Shown here: positions 11,503 to 24,200 of the stretch, one piece after another
Position numbering within the stretch: the stretch's first letter is position 1
Layout of the letters: the number at the start of each line of letters is the position of its first letter
Assembly (NCBI RefSeq): GCF_932526225.1
Contig: NC_064043.1
Coordinates: 15,748,085-15,812,084, forward strand
DNA length: 64,000 bases
Reading direction: 5' to 3'
From: Nematostella vectensis
Taxonomy: Eukaryota > Cnidaria > Anthozoa > Actiniaria > Edwardsiidae
Program-made: the position numbers and the translations under genes
The notes under the pieces: generated by a model
Seen by the model: the letters and a program-made list of their open reading frames with translations, nothing else
Databases searched by the model: none
Told to the model about the DNA's origin: nothing

Positions 11503-11680
11503 ACCTGACAAGCCAACCAAAATGACAAGACTGGCAAGCCAAATGACAAGACAGTCAAGCAAAAATGACAAGACGAGCGAGCCAAAATGACAAGACAGGC
11601 AAGCCAAAATGACAAGACAGGCAAGTCAAAATGACAAGACAGGCAAGCCAAAATGACGAGACAAGCGAGCCAATGTTGTG
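11503..11680. repeat. 22-bp tandem repeat
   Basis: About eight imperfect copies of CAAGCCAAAATGACAAGACA plus two bases. The minus-strand ORF across it is a by-product (LPVLSFWLA-type repeats). Confidence 0.85.
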
Positions 11681-11710
11681 GGAATTGACACGCTACGCCG
11701 CGCCCGCTAA

Positions 11711-11817
11711 GGGAGTGTTCATTCAAAAAATATTCACAATGAAAGGGGGCTCTGAAATTTTAAGGTGTTTGAGTTAAAATCTTCCCTCCCCCCTCGGTGT
11801 AATTAATGAACACTCCC
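11711..11817. mobile_element. short MITE-like inverted repeat
   Basis: GGGAGTGTTCATT at 11711-11723 is inverted at 11805-11817, and both ends are flanked by TAA. The 80-bp interior has a C-rich stretch and no ORF. It looks like a very short non-autonomous DNA transposon; the family is not determined. Confidence 0.55.
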
Positions 11818-12247
11818 TAATAGTGGCAGTCAAACCCTTTTTTACACGACCGGTTCATTCATTTTTATTTTTAGCATCACCAATATAGTAGGATAATGAT
11901 AATAGAATTTTAAATGCAGGTGTTAACATGCTGTGAACATAGCTAGTAGCTGTGAACGAGCTTTTCGGACAACGGGTTAAATCTCGTGAGATGGCCCCCA
12001 GGCCCCAAGGTCCATGAGCGTGTGGTTCATTTTCATACAACTTTTACTCCGAGTTAGCTTAGAGCCCAGTTTCCGGGCTACAAAAAGTTTAGCCATTTCA
12101 CCATACGCGTCGAGTACATACCCTAGTGCGCTTTGTAGCACTGATTAATTGCAGATAAATTCGATAAAGGATCACAAAAATCCGGACGATAATTTTGAAA
12201 GATTACCACTGTTTCCAACAGTAAGTTGATTGATTGTGGCTTGTAGC

Positions 12248-12472
12248 ACGGGCAAACCAGACGAAATGTTCGTGTATCGAATATTTATATATCTGTAATA
12301 AAGCCAATTTCTTGAAGTTGTTGCCAAAGATTGATCTGGTTCCGTTTTAGCGGTGATTCATAACAGTTTACGCGATTTCCCTCCCTTATCTCGTGGTGAA
12401 CTTTTATTACAGATTCGGTGAACAAATTAAAGATAATATTCGATACACGAACATTTCGTCTGGTTTGCCCGT
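12248..12472. mobile_element. MITE with ~37-bp terminal inverted repeats
   Basis: ACGGGCAAACCAGACGAAAT at 12248-12267 continues for about 37 bp and is repeated inverted at about 12434-12472. An inner arm (ATCTGTAATAAA / TTTATTACAGAT) extends the foldback. The flanks carry TTGTAGC on both sides (12241-12247 and 12475-12481), a likely 7-8 bp target duplication that would fit a hAT-type MITE. No coding capacity. Confidence 0.75.
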
Positions 12473-12491
12473 GATTGTAGCTTAGCCTGAT

Positions 12492-12552
12492 TTATCAGAC
12501 GGCACGTGATCAATCGTTTAACTGAAACAAACGATCAAGTGCCGTCTGATAG
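12492..12552. repeat. hairpin-forming inverted repeat
   Basis: ATCAGACGGCACGTGATC is followed after a ~20-bp loop region by GATCAAGTGCCGTCTGAT, with the arms extended by ATCGTTT/AAACGAT. It could be a small foldback element or a cruciform-prone site; no further evidence. Confidence 0.65.
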
Positions 12553-15140
12553 ACAGGCTACTTGTGGAAAAATTCAAATCTTTGGTATCGCCCACCCCTG
12601 GGCGTTTTCTAATGGTTGCCAATACAAAGAAAACAAACGTCGCTTCCGGAATCGTACATTTGCGAAGCGGGCATTCTCGGAGAAATGCAGAAAATTATAT
12701 GACATTACTTTATATTCAGACACAAACAATCATAAATGAGTCATAAAGTGTACTAATTCATCTGCCCATAACTTGAATCTAAGAAATCTTAGATAGATGG
12801 GAGTTAATATTTGCCAAATAAGAATATTAAATTTTTGGTAATCAAATGTGTCAATTTAAGCGAACATCAGTTCGGAAATGAATAAAAAAAATGCAGTCCT
12901 CTGATCAGAGACTCTACAAAAGTCGTAATTATTGATAATGTTTTTCATATGATGAGGTAACTACTTGCAATAACAAATATTTTAAGACATTTATCTTCGT
13001 GATTATTGATCGAGTAACCGGATGGGTCTGCCGTTCACTAGAGGCTTAAGCGAAAAAGGGAATAAAACTTGAACATAACATAAATGTAAATACGGGGAGT
13101 AGTCATGTACCTTAGAGTTCGTGATTGTTGTTTATCGCCGGTTCAGTGAGTCGAATGGCGTCTCTAACACCACTCATCTATCCATCCACTGCATAAACAC
13201 GCCACCACCAAATCATTGAGTGTGACTGGATAATTCTATGTAGATTTAATGACTAAATCCAGTCCGTCTGTCCAATCTTAGCGAGCGCTGTGTAAAATGC
13301 AAATCAACAGTACCACCTGCTGAAGCCGCGCGAGGCCTAGGTACGACTGTATATATATGTACAAATAACTTTTTCCGTCAATTAGGCTGTTAATTACTTT
13401 TTTCATACAACGAAACAATTAGTGATCTTTATTAGCAATATTTTTATCGGATGGCCGTATCCTAGATACACTCAGGGAAAACATGGTGACATCAAATTAG
13501 CAATTTATAGGTAAAATGATAATGATAATTTACTTTTGGTCGACTGAGCCCAAATATCTGGATGAATAACTTCGGTAGTTTGTTTCCGGAAGAAAGATCC
13601 TCGTATCTTTCTCTCTATAAATTATTGCGCAAAAATACGCGCACACGTAAGTGAAATAAAATAACATACTTTGTTGAAAAAACGGAAAAAAGATGACGCA
13701 GTGTATTTAGATTTTGCGGTAAAACCGGTCGGGTACCCCTACTTTTTCTTTCATAATGTAATATGTCGTTCTACATAAGCTTTAAAACTCTCAAAAGATC
13801 CTCACCATGACTTGCTTGAGAAACTCATTAACCCACTGACACCATTTACAAAAAAACAGACCGAAAACATATACCCCGTTATTTCACAGCCCGTCAACAG
13901 TCAAAGTCAAACACGGCTGTACCTAGTCAGCGGCATCCAAGCTTTCCAGCAGTGCTTTGCGGTCCTAATGTACAGGCTTCCCACCCGCGCCAGTGAAGGA
14001 TTTCTAGGCACATTCGAATTGAGTTATATCTTTATGCTATAATTCATAAAATAAACTTAGTTGGGGTGTGAATGTATCCGTTTGGGTTTTTTTCTCCTTC
14101 CCTAGAAGCTCAATTTTACGCGTTTAGAGAGAAATAACGCCGCAAAAATGGCAAAAAAAAATACTAGCCGACGTAGTGGGTTGATCAACCAGATAGAACC
14201 AACCTGTTGTAGCAAGTTGGGCCTCAACCCGTTACGGTGGGTTGAGAACCTTCAAGGTCCTATAGTATACTATGGTCCCCAAGCCGCTGTAGCATGTTGA
14301 CCGACCGGTTAGAAGCCAATCCGCCGTATCAGGTTGAGCGTATTTTTGTGTCGCTGACTACCTAAGCTTCAGTGCGATTTTCCGCCAGATTTTAAGCAGT
14401 ACGAAGACACTGACACCGGTACACGATGGGAGAGGGGTGGAATCATCCCCGATTTTTTAAGCAATCTGCAAAAAAAAAACCTGCGAGAAACGATTCTTGA
14501 ACGTCAAATTTAGCTTTCCGTTAATGATCGGGACATAGCAGCTGGTCAAATGGCATCCTTGAATTCTATCTGTCATTTGTCAAAGAACCTGGGCTATTAT
14601 TTGACCAGAGTGAAGTTGGTTCCTTATTCGCAGTTCCTTTTTCGTCTGTTTCCTTATTCGCTCAGTTCCTTATTCAAATCCGGGGGGGGGGGGGGGGGGT
14701 ACTTACATGATACCTTTTAATTCGAGTTGAAGCAGTATTTTCAGTATAACAGTTTATTCAGAACAAGTCCAACAGCATTTTCGTCGGGTAAATTTGGATG
14801 CTTTAACGTGCTCGCTGCTAAGCGGAGCTGTGAACATGAGACTCTATCTGCTACAAAAGGTCAAATTACGCAATGCGTGCAATCGCTTTCACAAATGAAT
14901 CTAGCAAAAGAGAGGAAATCTACCTCTCATCTAATAAATGTATTTGTATCTTGGGCTTTCTTTCCAAACGCATTAATATATTTAGAGGAGAAATATTCAC
15001 GTTTTACTTGACTACGTACGCGTGTAGAAGGAATTTGACCTTGCTAACAAAACCACAATTTGACAGATAGTGCTTGTTGTCAATTAACACCTTGGCTACT
15101 AGATATGGCTCTGACAAAACAAATAGATTAGTGCAGTGAC
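12553..15140. other. intergenic sequence, no gene recognised
   Basis: Short ORFs (13812-14042, 14727-15011) show no domain or splice support. A stretch at 14160-14340 has diverged, partly palindromic copies of GGGTTGATCAACC-like sequence. An 18-bp G run is at 14682-14699. Just before it, TTCCTTATTCG motifs occur in inverse orientation to the satellite that begins near 15150. Confidence 0.5.
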
Positions 15141-15144
15141 ACGA

Positions 15145-16935
15145 ATAGGGAACTGTTCCTTATTCAAGTTAGTTTTCGCGAATAAGGAAATGGAATCTCC
15201 CAACGTCCGATTTCGTTTTACGACTTATCCGAATAAGGAATAGACTATGAAGAGGATTGTCAGTGTTTGCTCATCATTTCTCAATAAATGAAAGGAAATA
15301 TCATAACGCCCGATTTCGCTTTAACGACTCCTTTTGAAAGAGTTCTCGAAAAAGGAAATGGTATTTCATAACTCCCGATCTCGTTTTAACTACTTATCCG
15401 AATAAGGAATAGACTAAAAAGAGGGTTTTTTTATATTTTCTAAACATTTCTCGAATAAGTAAATGGAATCTCCCAACGTCCGATTTCGTTTTACGACTTA
15501 TCCGAATAAGGAATAGAGTAAAGAGAGGGTTCTTTAGTACTTTCTAAACATTTCTTGAATAAGGAAATGGTATTTCATAACTCCCGATCTCGTTTTAACT
15601 ACGTATCCGAATAAGGAATAGACTAAAAAGAGGGTCGATTATGTTTTCTAAACATTTTTTGAATAAGGAAATGGTATTTCATAACGCCTGATTTCGTTTT
15701 ACCTACTTATCCGAATAAGGAACAGACTAAAAAGAGGGTTCTTTAGTACTTTCTAAACATTTCTCGAATAAGGAAATGGTATTTCATAACGCCTGATTTC
15801 GTTTTAACTACTTATCCGAATAAGGAATAGACTAAAAAGATGGTCGTTTATGTTTTCTAAACATTTTTCGAATAAGGAAATGGTATTTCATAACGCCTGA
15901 TTTCGTTTTACCTACTTATCCGAATAAGGAATAGACTAAAAAGAGGGTTCTTTAGTACTTTCTAAACATTTCTCGAATAAGGAAATGGTATTTTATAACG
16001 CCTGATTTCGTTTTAACTACTTATCCGAATAAGGAATAGACTAAAAAGAGGGTTTTTTATATTTTCTAAACATTTCTCGAATAAGTAAATGGAATCTCCC
16101 AACGTCCGATTTCGTTTTACGACTTATCCGAATAAGGAATAGACTAAAAAGAGGGTCGTTTATGTTTTCTAAACATTTTTCGAATAAGGAAATGGTATTT
16201 CATAACGCCTGATTTCGTTTTACCTACTTATCCGAATAAGGAATAGACTAAAAAGAGGGTCGTTTATGTTTTCTAAACATTTTTTGAATAAGGAAATGGT
16301 ATTTCATAACGCCTGATTTCGTTTTACCTACTTATCCGAATAAGGAACAGACTAAAAAGAGGGTTCTTTAGTACTTTCTAAACATTTCTCGAATAAGGAA
16401 ATGGTATTTCATAACGCCTGATTTCGTTTTAACTACTTATCCGAATAAGGAATAGACTAAAAAGAGGGTCGTTTATGTTTTCTAAACATTTTTCGAATAA
16501 GGAAATGGTATTTCATAACGCCTGATTTCGTTTTACCTACTTATCCGAATAAGGAACAGACTAAAAAGAGGGTTTTTTTATATTTTCTAAACATTTCTCG
16601 AATAAGGAAATGGAATCTCCCAACGTCCGATTTCGTTTTACGACTTATCCGAATAAGGAATAGACTAAAGAGAGGGTTCTTTAGTACTTTCTAAACATTT
16701 CTCGAATAAGGAAATGGTATTTCATAACTCCCGATCTCGTTTTACCTACTTATCCGAATAAGGAACAGACTAAAAAGAGGGTTCTTTAGTACTTTCTAAA
16801 CATTTCTCGGATAAGGAAATGGTATTTCATAACGCCTGATTTCGTTTTAACTATTTATCCGAATAAGGAATAGACTAAAAAGAGGGTTTTTTTTATGTTT
16901 TCTAAACATTTTTCGAATAAGGAAATGGTATTTCA
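15145..16935. repeat. ~104-bp satellite array
   Basis: About 16 copies of a 104-105-bp unit. Landmarks are GAATAAGGAAATGG, CGTTTTACCTACTTATCCGA, AAAAAGAGGG and TTTCTAAACATTT. Adjacent copies alternate between two variants after AGAGGG (TTCTTTAGTACT versus TCGTTTATGTT), suggesting a two-unit higher-order period near 209 bp. Each unit also carries two short copies of CGAATAAGGAA. Confidence 0.93.
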
Positions 16936-17900
16936 TTTTGGCTGAAGAGTGGTTGCTATCACCTTGGTTGGATGCATATCTTCAAGACCATTTATCCCTT
17001 CGACTGATACCTGAGTATCTTCTTCTCGTTGTGTCTATTTTGCATTATGAATTCATTTGCTTGTGGGTACTTCTCAAGGCCGGTACAGGTCGGCTGAGGT
17101 GTCAGTGGGTTAAAACAGCATTGAGTTTGGTGATTTCAGAATTAGTCGCACTATTCTTCATTTTCAATATGATCTTGCACATTAAAAGAGCTAAACATGC
17201 TACAATAGACTGTACTAGCAACAAGCCAGGTAAAACATCAACCTGTTGTCAAAGGTTTCGATAATCAGCTTGACGTGAGAGAACAGGGATGGGTACCCCT
17301 TTTTATTTCGAATCAATAACCTTACTATATGGTGGAGATCTTATTCTAAAAGTACAAAGAAAGTCTCAATTTTAGAGAAATAAGTAACCTTAAATTAATT
17401 CTAAGAGAATATACTATTTGTGCTCACAGCTGCTCAGTGCTTAACAGTATTTACGCGAGAAGGAGAAAGGAGAAACATGATTTGTAACGAGGAAAAACAT
17501 TATTTGTAACGTCCTTCGCGAAACAAAAATACCCACGGATATAGTGAAATTTTAACTGTAAACAGATGTTTATTTTAGAAGCCACAAAGAGTTTGGAGCA
17601 ATAGAGTGGTTTTCAAAAACCCGTGAAATACTATTTAGGTTATTTAGTATTAATACACTGCAATCTCTTTGTTCTTTTTTGTTCTGGCTTGAATATTCCA
17701 CTTTAACAATTTCATTTTTCAAGTGGCCAGCCACTAAATAGAGAGACGTTCGAGGCTCTGGAACCAGGGTAATAATCTCATGAATCAATTTATAAATGTC
17801 ACTCGTATATATATATAAAGGGTAAAACATGACGAACAATATAATTTAGCCAAAACATCATTTTTCAGAGGGTTGTTCATCTCTTTGAAATTCCGAAAAA
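16936..17900. other. sequence after the satellite; no supported gene
   Basis: A 108-codon ORF at 16938-17264 starts at the edge of the satellite (alternative start, leucine-rich, no domain recognised) and I do not accept it as a gene. The rest is AT-rich without features. Confidence 0.4.
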
Positions 17901-17904
17901 AGGA

Positions 17905-18045
17905 AGGGTCATCGGAGAGATGACAATCTTTATCCGTAAGAAATTCGACACCATCCATTTGAAATTCCGCCAAATAAAGAAGGGGTCCTCGGAGAGATGA
18001 CAATCTTTATCAGTAAGAAATCCGACACCATTTATAGGAATATCT
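17905..18045. repeat. ~90-bp direct duplication
   Basis: CGGAGAGATGACAATCTTTA (17915) with the following GTAAGAAATTCGACACCAT recurs at about 17993-18033 in nearly identical form, preceded in both cases by GAAATTCCG. Confidence 0.75.
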
Positions 18046-19260
18046 TGGCATCATTTAAAACTGAGAAATATTGTTCCTGTCGCCATTTTCTATGGTGCAA
18101 ATCGGCTACGCCGAGTAGTAGCCTGGTGGACAGATCGTGATTTGCCGGCCGACTGTGATAACGAATTGTGAACTTCCTCGTCGTTCTCTCAGTCGTCAGC
18201 TTCTTGTATTCAGAAATCGTCATTATTGTCGTCGCTATCGTCGCCTTCACCATCTTGTGAATCTTCATAGTTACCTGCCGCAGTAAGTGTATTGCCTTCT
18301 TTCTTATAAAAACATTTTGTTTCTCATCAAGATACTGTTCAGCATATATTCTTTCAGATCCTTGATTGCCCTATTCAGGACTAATGCTTACTATTTATAT
18401 CCCTTAAATTCCTTCTCTTTTAATTCACTTTTTCCATTTGATTGTTTTTATATTTTTCGAACTGCTTGACGCTAATATTCGTAATTTCTTCCTCCGACAT
18501 TTCATCGAATCTTTTGAACTTCTCCCATTCGGGTTTCCCCATCAATAAGTGAATCGCCAGAATTGGTCACCACGGGATCTGGCACATGCTGTGTCTCTTA
18601 CACTACGACTCGAGCCTTGAGGTGATGCGGGCAAGTTAAATACGTCTAAACTCACTTGTTCCATCCAACCACTTTCGCATTCCAGACCTCCCATTCACAC
18701 AACAGAATCGTCCGATCGCAGTGTCGGCTTTTCAAGGGTCCCATCAATGGCTCCTGGTCTCCCTGTCAGAGCTTGTCTTTCAAGGGCCCCTGGGCACCCT
18801 GTCAGAGGGTCCCTGGTCACCCTGTTAGGGTCGGTCTTTCAAGGGCCCCTGGTGTTCCTGTCAGAGGGCCCCTCGGTGCCCAGCCGCAGTTGGGTTGGGT
18901 TTGGGCCTGTACAGTCATCTAACTACAATATGTGAATCTTGATGACTTTTAAAACTGGTGAAAGTCCAGAAGAGCAAACTGCTTCTGTACTAATATTATT
19001 TTGTCAGTAATTATCCTTTTTTGAGATTCTCAGTTGTTCCACTAGCTAATCTAATAAAAGCTGATATGCAATATGCTCAATATGCATATTTGCGATGGCT
19101 CTAATTGCTTTTATTGTTCATATTCTAAATCAGTAGTCACAGATCGTTTTAATAAAAAAAAGCACAGTTTCGTGACACCAGGCTAAAACAGCTTTTTCCA
19201 CAAGAATTTGTAAACTTAATTAATGCATACGAGTTTCCGTTAATGTTGCTTCGGTTTACA
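18046..19260. other. intergenic sequence with short degenerate repeats
   Basis: From about 18735 to 18890 there are four or five imperfect copies of a ~32-bp segment built on TCAAGGGCCCCTGG and CCTGTCAGAGGG. Nothing else is recognised. ORFs across the repeats (18656-18935) are by-products. Confidence 0.55.
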
Positions 19261-19269
19261 ATATATATG

Positions 19270-19520
19270 CGGAAGCACGGGTGGCCTGTGTGTTAGCGCG
19301 TCGGCCACTCACCGCTGTCCTAGGTTCGAATGGCTCAAACTGGGGATTTTTCCGGGTTCCTGCCTTGATTCGAATTTGTTCCACAAGCGAGTTGAAGTTA
19401 TTCTCCCGTGTTTCCAGTCTTCTCGGATAAGAACACAGAGCCGGAGGTCCGGTCTCTTCAAGCTGCACTACAGCAACCTAAACCAAAGGGACGTAAAAGA
19501 AACACTGGGGAGGCAATAAA
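19270..19520 (+). mobile_element. tRNA-derived SINE (boundaries approximate)
   Basis: GGGTGGCCTGTGTGTTAGCG at about 19279 has an A-box-like TGGCCTGTGTGTTAGCGCG, and GGTTCGAAT at 19323-19331 is a B box; spacing and the GTCGGCCACTCACCGCTGT segment between them look like a tRNA head with a degraded cloverleaf. A tRNA-unrelated body follows (GATTCGAATTTGTTCCACAA). I cannot fix the 3' end. No functional tRNA is implied, since the acceptor stem does not pair cleanly. Confidence 0.6.
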
Positions 19521-19699
19521 CCCTCTAGTAGTGACCACCCTCAGTGAAAGTTTTACTAACAATACACACAAGGATGCACTTGATTTGGAGCCTCGCTCTG
19601 CTGTGTCCTCCCCACCAGTATACCTGGTGGAAGTTAGAACATGGAAATATATAGTATCTATTAGTTACCTCTCGGTTTGTGGGTATTCAGGCGAACGCA

Positions 19700-20295
19700 A
19701 CGCGCTGTGCACATATCACGCCACGCACACATTGTGTATATAACGATACGAACAATCTGCGCAAATAACGACACGCACAAACACACTGCGCATAACCACG
19801 AGTACACACCAACCGAGTAAAACACGTACATAACGACACGTACACACTGTGCGCATAACGACATGCACACAACACGGGAAAACCACGTACATAATGACAC
19901 ACGCACACTGCACATATCGAGACGCACAAACCTACGCACATAACGACACGCACACTGCGCATATAACGACACGCACACACTGCGCACATAACGAAACGCA
20001 CACACTGTGCACATAACGACACGCACACCCTGTACACATAACGACATCCAAACACTGTGCACATAACGACACGCACACGTTATGCGCATAACGACATGCA
20101 CACATTAACACGGGAAAACCACGTACATAATGATACACGCACACTGCACATAACGAGACGCATAAACGCACTGCGGAAATAACGACACGCACACACTTTG
20201 GACATAACGACATCCACAAACTGTGCACATACCGACACACCGTTATACACATAACGACACGCACACACTGCGCACATAACGACACGCACACACTG
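19700..20295. repeat. 25-bp minisatellite
   Basis: About 23 imperfect copies of ACGACACGCACACACTGCGC plus ACATA. Because 25 is not a multiple of three, several overlapping long ORFs (Cys/Val/Arg-rich) appear on the minus strand; they are repeat by-products. Confidence 0.9.
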
Positions 20296-20444
20296 TTACG
20301 TTACGATATCATATAGGATTATTGTATCGTATTGTATCGTATCGTATTGTGTTGTATTTGATTCTCGAGCAGCAGATACACGTATTGCTAGTTATATGAC
20401 CGCATATAGAAATTGCTTTTAGGCTAAGCGCTGAAGGCGCCGAA

Positions 20445-20575
20445 CAAGACAATAGCATAAAACCTTCTTAGCTAGAGAACAAGACAATAGCATAAAACGT
20501 TCTTAGCTAGCGAACAAGACAATAGCATAAAATCTTCTTACCTAGCGAACAAGAAAATAGCATAAAACTATCTTA
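20445..20575. repeat. ~36-bp tandem repeat
   Basis: Four copies of GAACAAGACAATAGCATAAA followed by ACCTTCTTAGCTAGC-type sequence. Confidence 0.85.
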
Positions 20576-21235
20576 AAAAATAACTCGCTGAAAATAATGA
20601 CGACACCACAAAAAGTACGAGGTACGCAAGCGTGGAAAAGACTCACATATATTTTATACTCTACATCTCAGCCAAATGTGCGTAGCATAACCCTATAAGA
20701 CAAGGCTAAGGTTATTGCCTCCCTTCTCGGTGCTGGGGTAGGAGTCTCCTGTCTAACCGTAAAGCTTCAAGCTGCCATACCAGGCCCGTACCCAGAGAGG
20801 GGGGGGGGGGGGGTGAGGTAGGTGGAGCCACGAGAGAAAAATATTCATTTCTGAACCAGAATAAAGACTATCAAAAGACATAAGAAAGCTGTGTTAGTAA
20901 TACATTAGCGAAGCCCATTTGTCTATTATAATTCAGAAAGGCTCATTAATTTAGATAAACGTTTGCGTACTTATCTTTTTTACTTACATTGCTTCGGTCA
21001 TGTATGGTATTATTGTCTAAAGTGATAATTGGATTCGGTACAATTACCATATTTCCGAAATGCCTTACTTTACTGTGTGTTTGCTTTCTGTGGTTTACCT
21101 TATCGATTCACAACTGTTAATGTTGCATTGTTAGTTTGTTGGAAAGTCTCTCCCTTTTAGCAAAGTGAATTTGCGGTATCCCTCATAATACAGCGCATTG
21201 GGAAGAACCAAATAATGGAAATTTATACTTGGTAA
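20576..21235. other. intergenic sequence with poly-G
   Basis: Contains a G run at about 20799-20813. No ORF or repeat recognised otherwise. Confidence 0.5.
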
Positions 21236-21240
21236 ATTTC

Positions 21241-24200
21241 GCCCCGACACATTGCCATAGTCCCTATAAAAAAAATAGACGTAGTCCCTTTAAAAAGACA
21301 CATCGACACAGTCCACATTGACGTAGTCCCTTTAAAAAGACACATCGACACAGTCCACATTGACGTAGTCCCTTTAAAAAGACACATTGAGGTAGTCCCT
21401 TTAAAAAGACACATTGACGTAGCCCATTTAAAAAGACAAATTGACGTAGTCCCTTTAAAAAGACACATTGACGTAGTCCATTTAAAAAGACACATTGACA
21501 TAATCCATTTAAATAGACACATTTAATGTAATCCCATTGACGTAGTCCCTTTAAAAAGACACATTGAGGTAGTCCCTTTTAAGAGACACATTGACGTAGT
21601 CCTTTTTAAAAGACACATTGATGTAGTCTTTTTAAAAAGACGCATTGACGTAGTCCATTTAAGAGACACATTGAAGTAGTCCCTCTAAAAAGACACATTG
21701 CCGTATTCCCTTTAAAAGACACATTGACGTAGTCCCTTAAAAAAGACACATTAACGTAGTCCCTTAAAAAGACATATTGACGTAGTCCCTTTAAAAAGAC
21801 ACATCGACACAGTCCACATTGACGTAGTCCCTTTAAATAGACACATGGAATGTAGTCCCTTTAAATAGACACATTAACGTGGTTTCTATAAAAAACACAT
21901 TGACGTAGTCCCTTTTAAAAGACAGATTGAGGTAGTCCCTTTTAAGAGACACATTGACGTAGTCCCTTTAAAAAGACACATTAAAGTAGTCCCTCTAAAA
22001 AGACACATTGCCGTAGTCCCTTTTAAAAGACACATTAACGTTGTCTCTTTAAAAAGACACATTGACGTAGTCCATTTAAAAGACACATTGACGTAGTCCC
22101 AATATATAAACAGACACATTGACGTAGTCTTTTTAAAAAGACACATTGAAGTAGCCCGTTTAAAAAGACACATTGACGTAGTCCCTTTAAAAAGACACAA
22201 TCACATAGTCCCTTCAAATAGACACATTCACGTAGTCCCATTGAAAAGACACATTGACATCGTCCATTTAAAAAGACAGATTGACATAGTCCATTTAAAA
22301 AGACACTTTGTGGTAGTCCTTTTTAAAAGACACATTAATGTAGTCCTTTTAAAAAGACAAATTGACGTAGTGACTTTTAAGAGACACATTGACAAAGTCC
22401 CTTTAAAAAGACACATTGAAGTAGTCCCTCTAAAAAAGACACATTGCCGTAGTCCATTTTAAGAGACACATTGACGTAGTCCCTTAAAAAAGACATATTG
22501 ACGCAGTCCCTTTAAAAAGACACATTGACACAGTCCATTTGAAGAGACACATTTACGTAGTCCCTTTAAATAGACATATATAATGTGGTCCCTTTAAAAA
22601 GACACATTGACGTAGTCCCTTTAAAAAAACACATTGACGTAGTCCATTTAAAAAGACACATTGACGTAGTCCATTAAAAAAGACACATTGACGTAGTCTT
22701 TTCAAAAATAGACATATTGACGTAGTCCCTTTATAACGACACATTGACATAGTCCATTTAGAGACACATTGATGTAGTCCCTTTAAATAGACACATGGAA
22801 TGTAGTCCCTTTAAATAGACTGATTAACGTGGTCCCTATAAAAAACACATTGACGTAGTCCCTTTTAAAAGACAGATTAACATAGTCCCTTTAAAAAGAC
22901 ATATTGAGGTAGTCCCTTTAAAAAGACACATTGAGGTAGTCCCTTTAAAAAGACACATTGAAGTAGTCCCTCTAAAAAGACACATTGAAGTAGTCCCTCT
23001 AAAAAGACACATTGCCGTAGTCCTTTTTAAAGACACATTAACGTTGTCCCTTTAAAAAGACACATTGACGTAGTCCATTTGAAAAGACACAATGACCTTG
23101 TCCTTTTAAAAAGCACATTGATGTAGTCCCTTTAAATAGACACATATAATGTGGTCCTTTTAATAAGACACATTGCCGTAGTCCCTTTACAAAGACACAT
23201 TGACACAGTCCCTTTAAAAAGACACATTGACACAGTCCATTAAAAAGACACATTGACGTAGTCCTTTCAAAAATAGACATATTGACGTAGTCCCTTTATA
23301 ACGACACATTGACATAGTCCATTTAGAGACACATTGATGTAGTCCCTTTAAATAGACACATGGAATGTAGTCCCTTTAAATAGACTGATTAACGTGGTCC
23401 CTATAAAAAACACATTGACGTAGTCCCTTTTAAAAGACAGATTAACATAGTCCCTTTAAAAAGACATATTGAGGTAGTCCCTTTAAAAAGACACATTGAC
23501 GTAGTCCCTTTAAAAGACACATTGATGTAGTCCCATTAAAAAGACACATTGATGTAGTCCATTTAAAAGACACATTGACGTAGTCTTTTTAAAAAGACAC
23601 ATTGACGTAGCCCATTTTAAAAGACACATTGAAGTAGTCCCTCTAAAAAGACACATTGAAGTAGTCCCTCTAAAAAGACACATTGCCGTAGTCCTTTTTA
23701 AAGACACATTAACGTTGTCCCTTTAAAAAGACACATTGACGTAGTCCATTTGAAAAGACACAATGACCTTGTCCTTTTAAAAAGCACATTGATGTAGTCC
23801 CTTTAAATAGACACATATAATGTGGTCCTTTTAATAAGACACATTGCCGTAGTCCCTTTACAAAGACACATTGACACAGTCCCTTTAAAAAGACACATTG
23901 ACACAGTCCATTAAAAAGACACATTGACGTAGTCCTTTCAAAAATAGACATATTGACGTAGTCCCTTTATAACGACACATTGACATAGTCCATTTAGAGA
24001 CACATTGATGTAGTCCCTTTAAATAGACACATGGAATGTAGTCCCTTTAAATAGACTTATTAACGTGGTCCCTATAAAAAAACACATTGACGTAGTCCCT
24101 TTTAAAAGACAGATTGACATAGTCCCTTTAAAAAGACATATTGAGGTAGTCCCTTTAAAAAGACACATTGAGGTAGTCCCTTTAAAAAGACACATTGAAG

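Noticed and set aside
16938-17264. 108-codon leucine-rich ORF
   Set aside because: No domain recognised, begins at the satellite edge, no splice or promoter evidence.
19270-19345. Functional tRNA gene
   Set aside because: A- and B-box-like motifs are present but acceptor and anticodon stems do not pair well; a SINE head is more likely.
19661-20291. Cys/Val-rich minus-strand ORFs up to 146 codons
   Set aside because: Overlapping frames of a 25-bp minisatellite.
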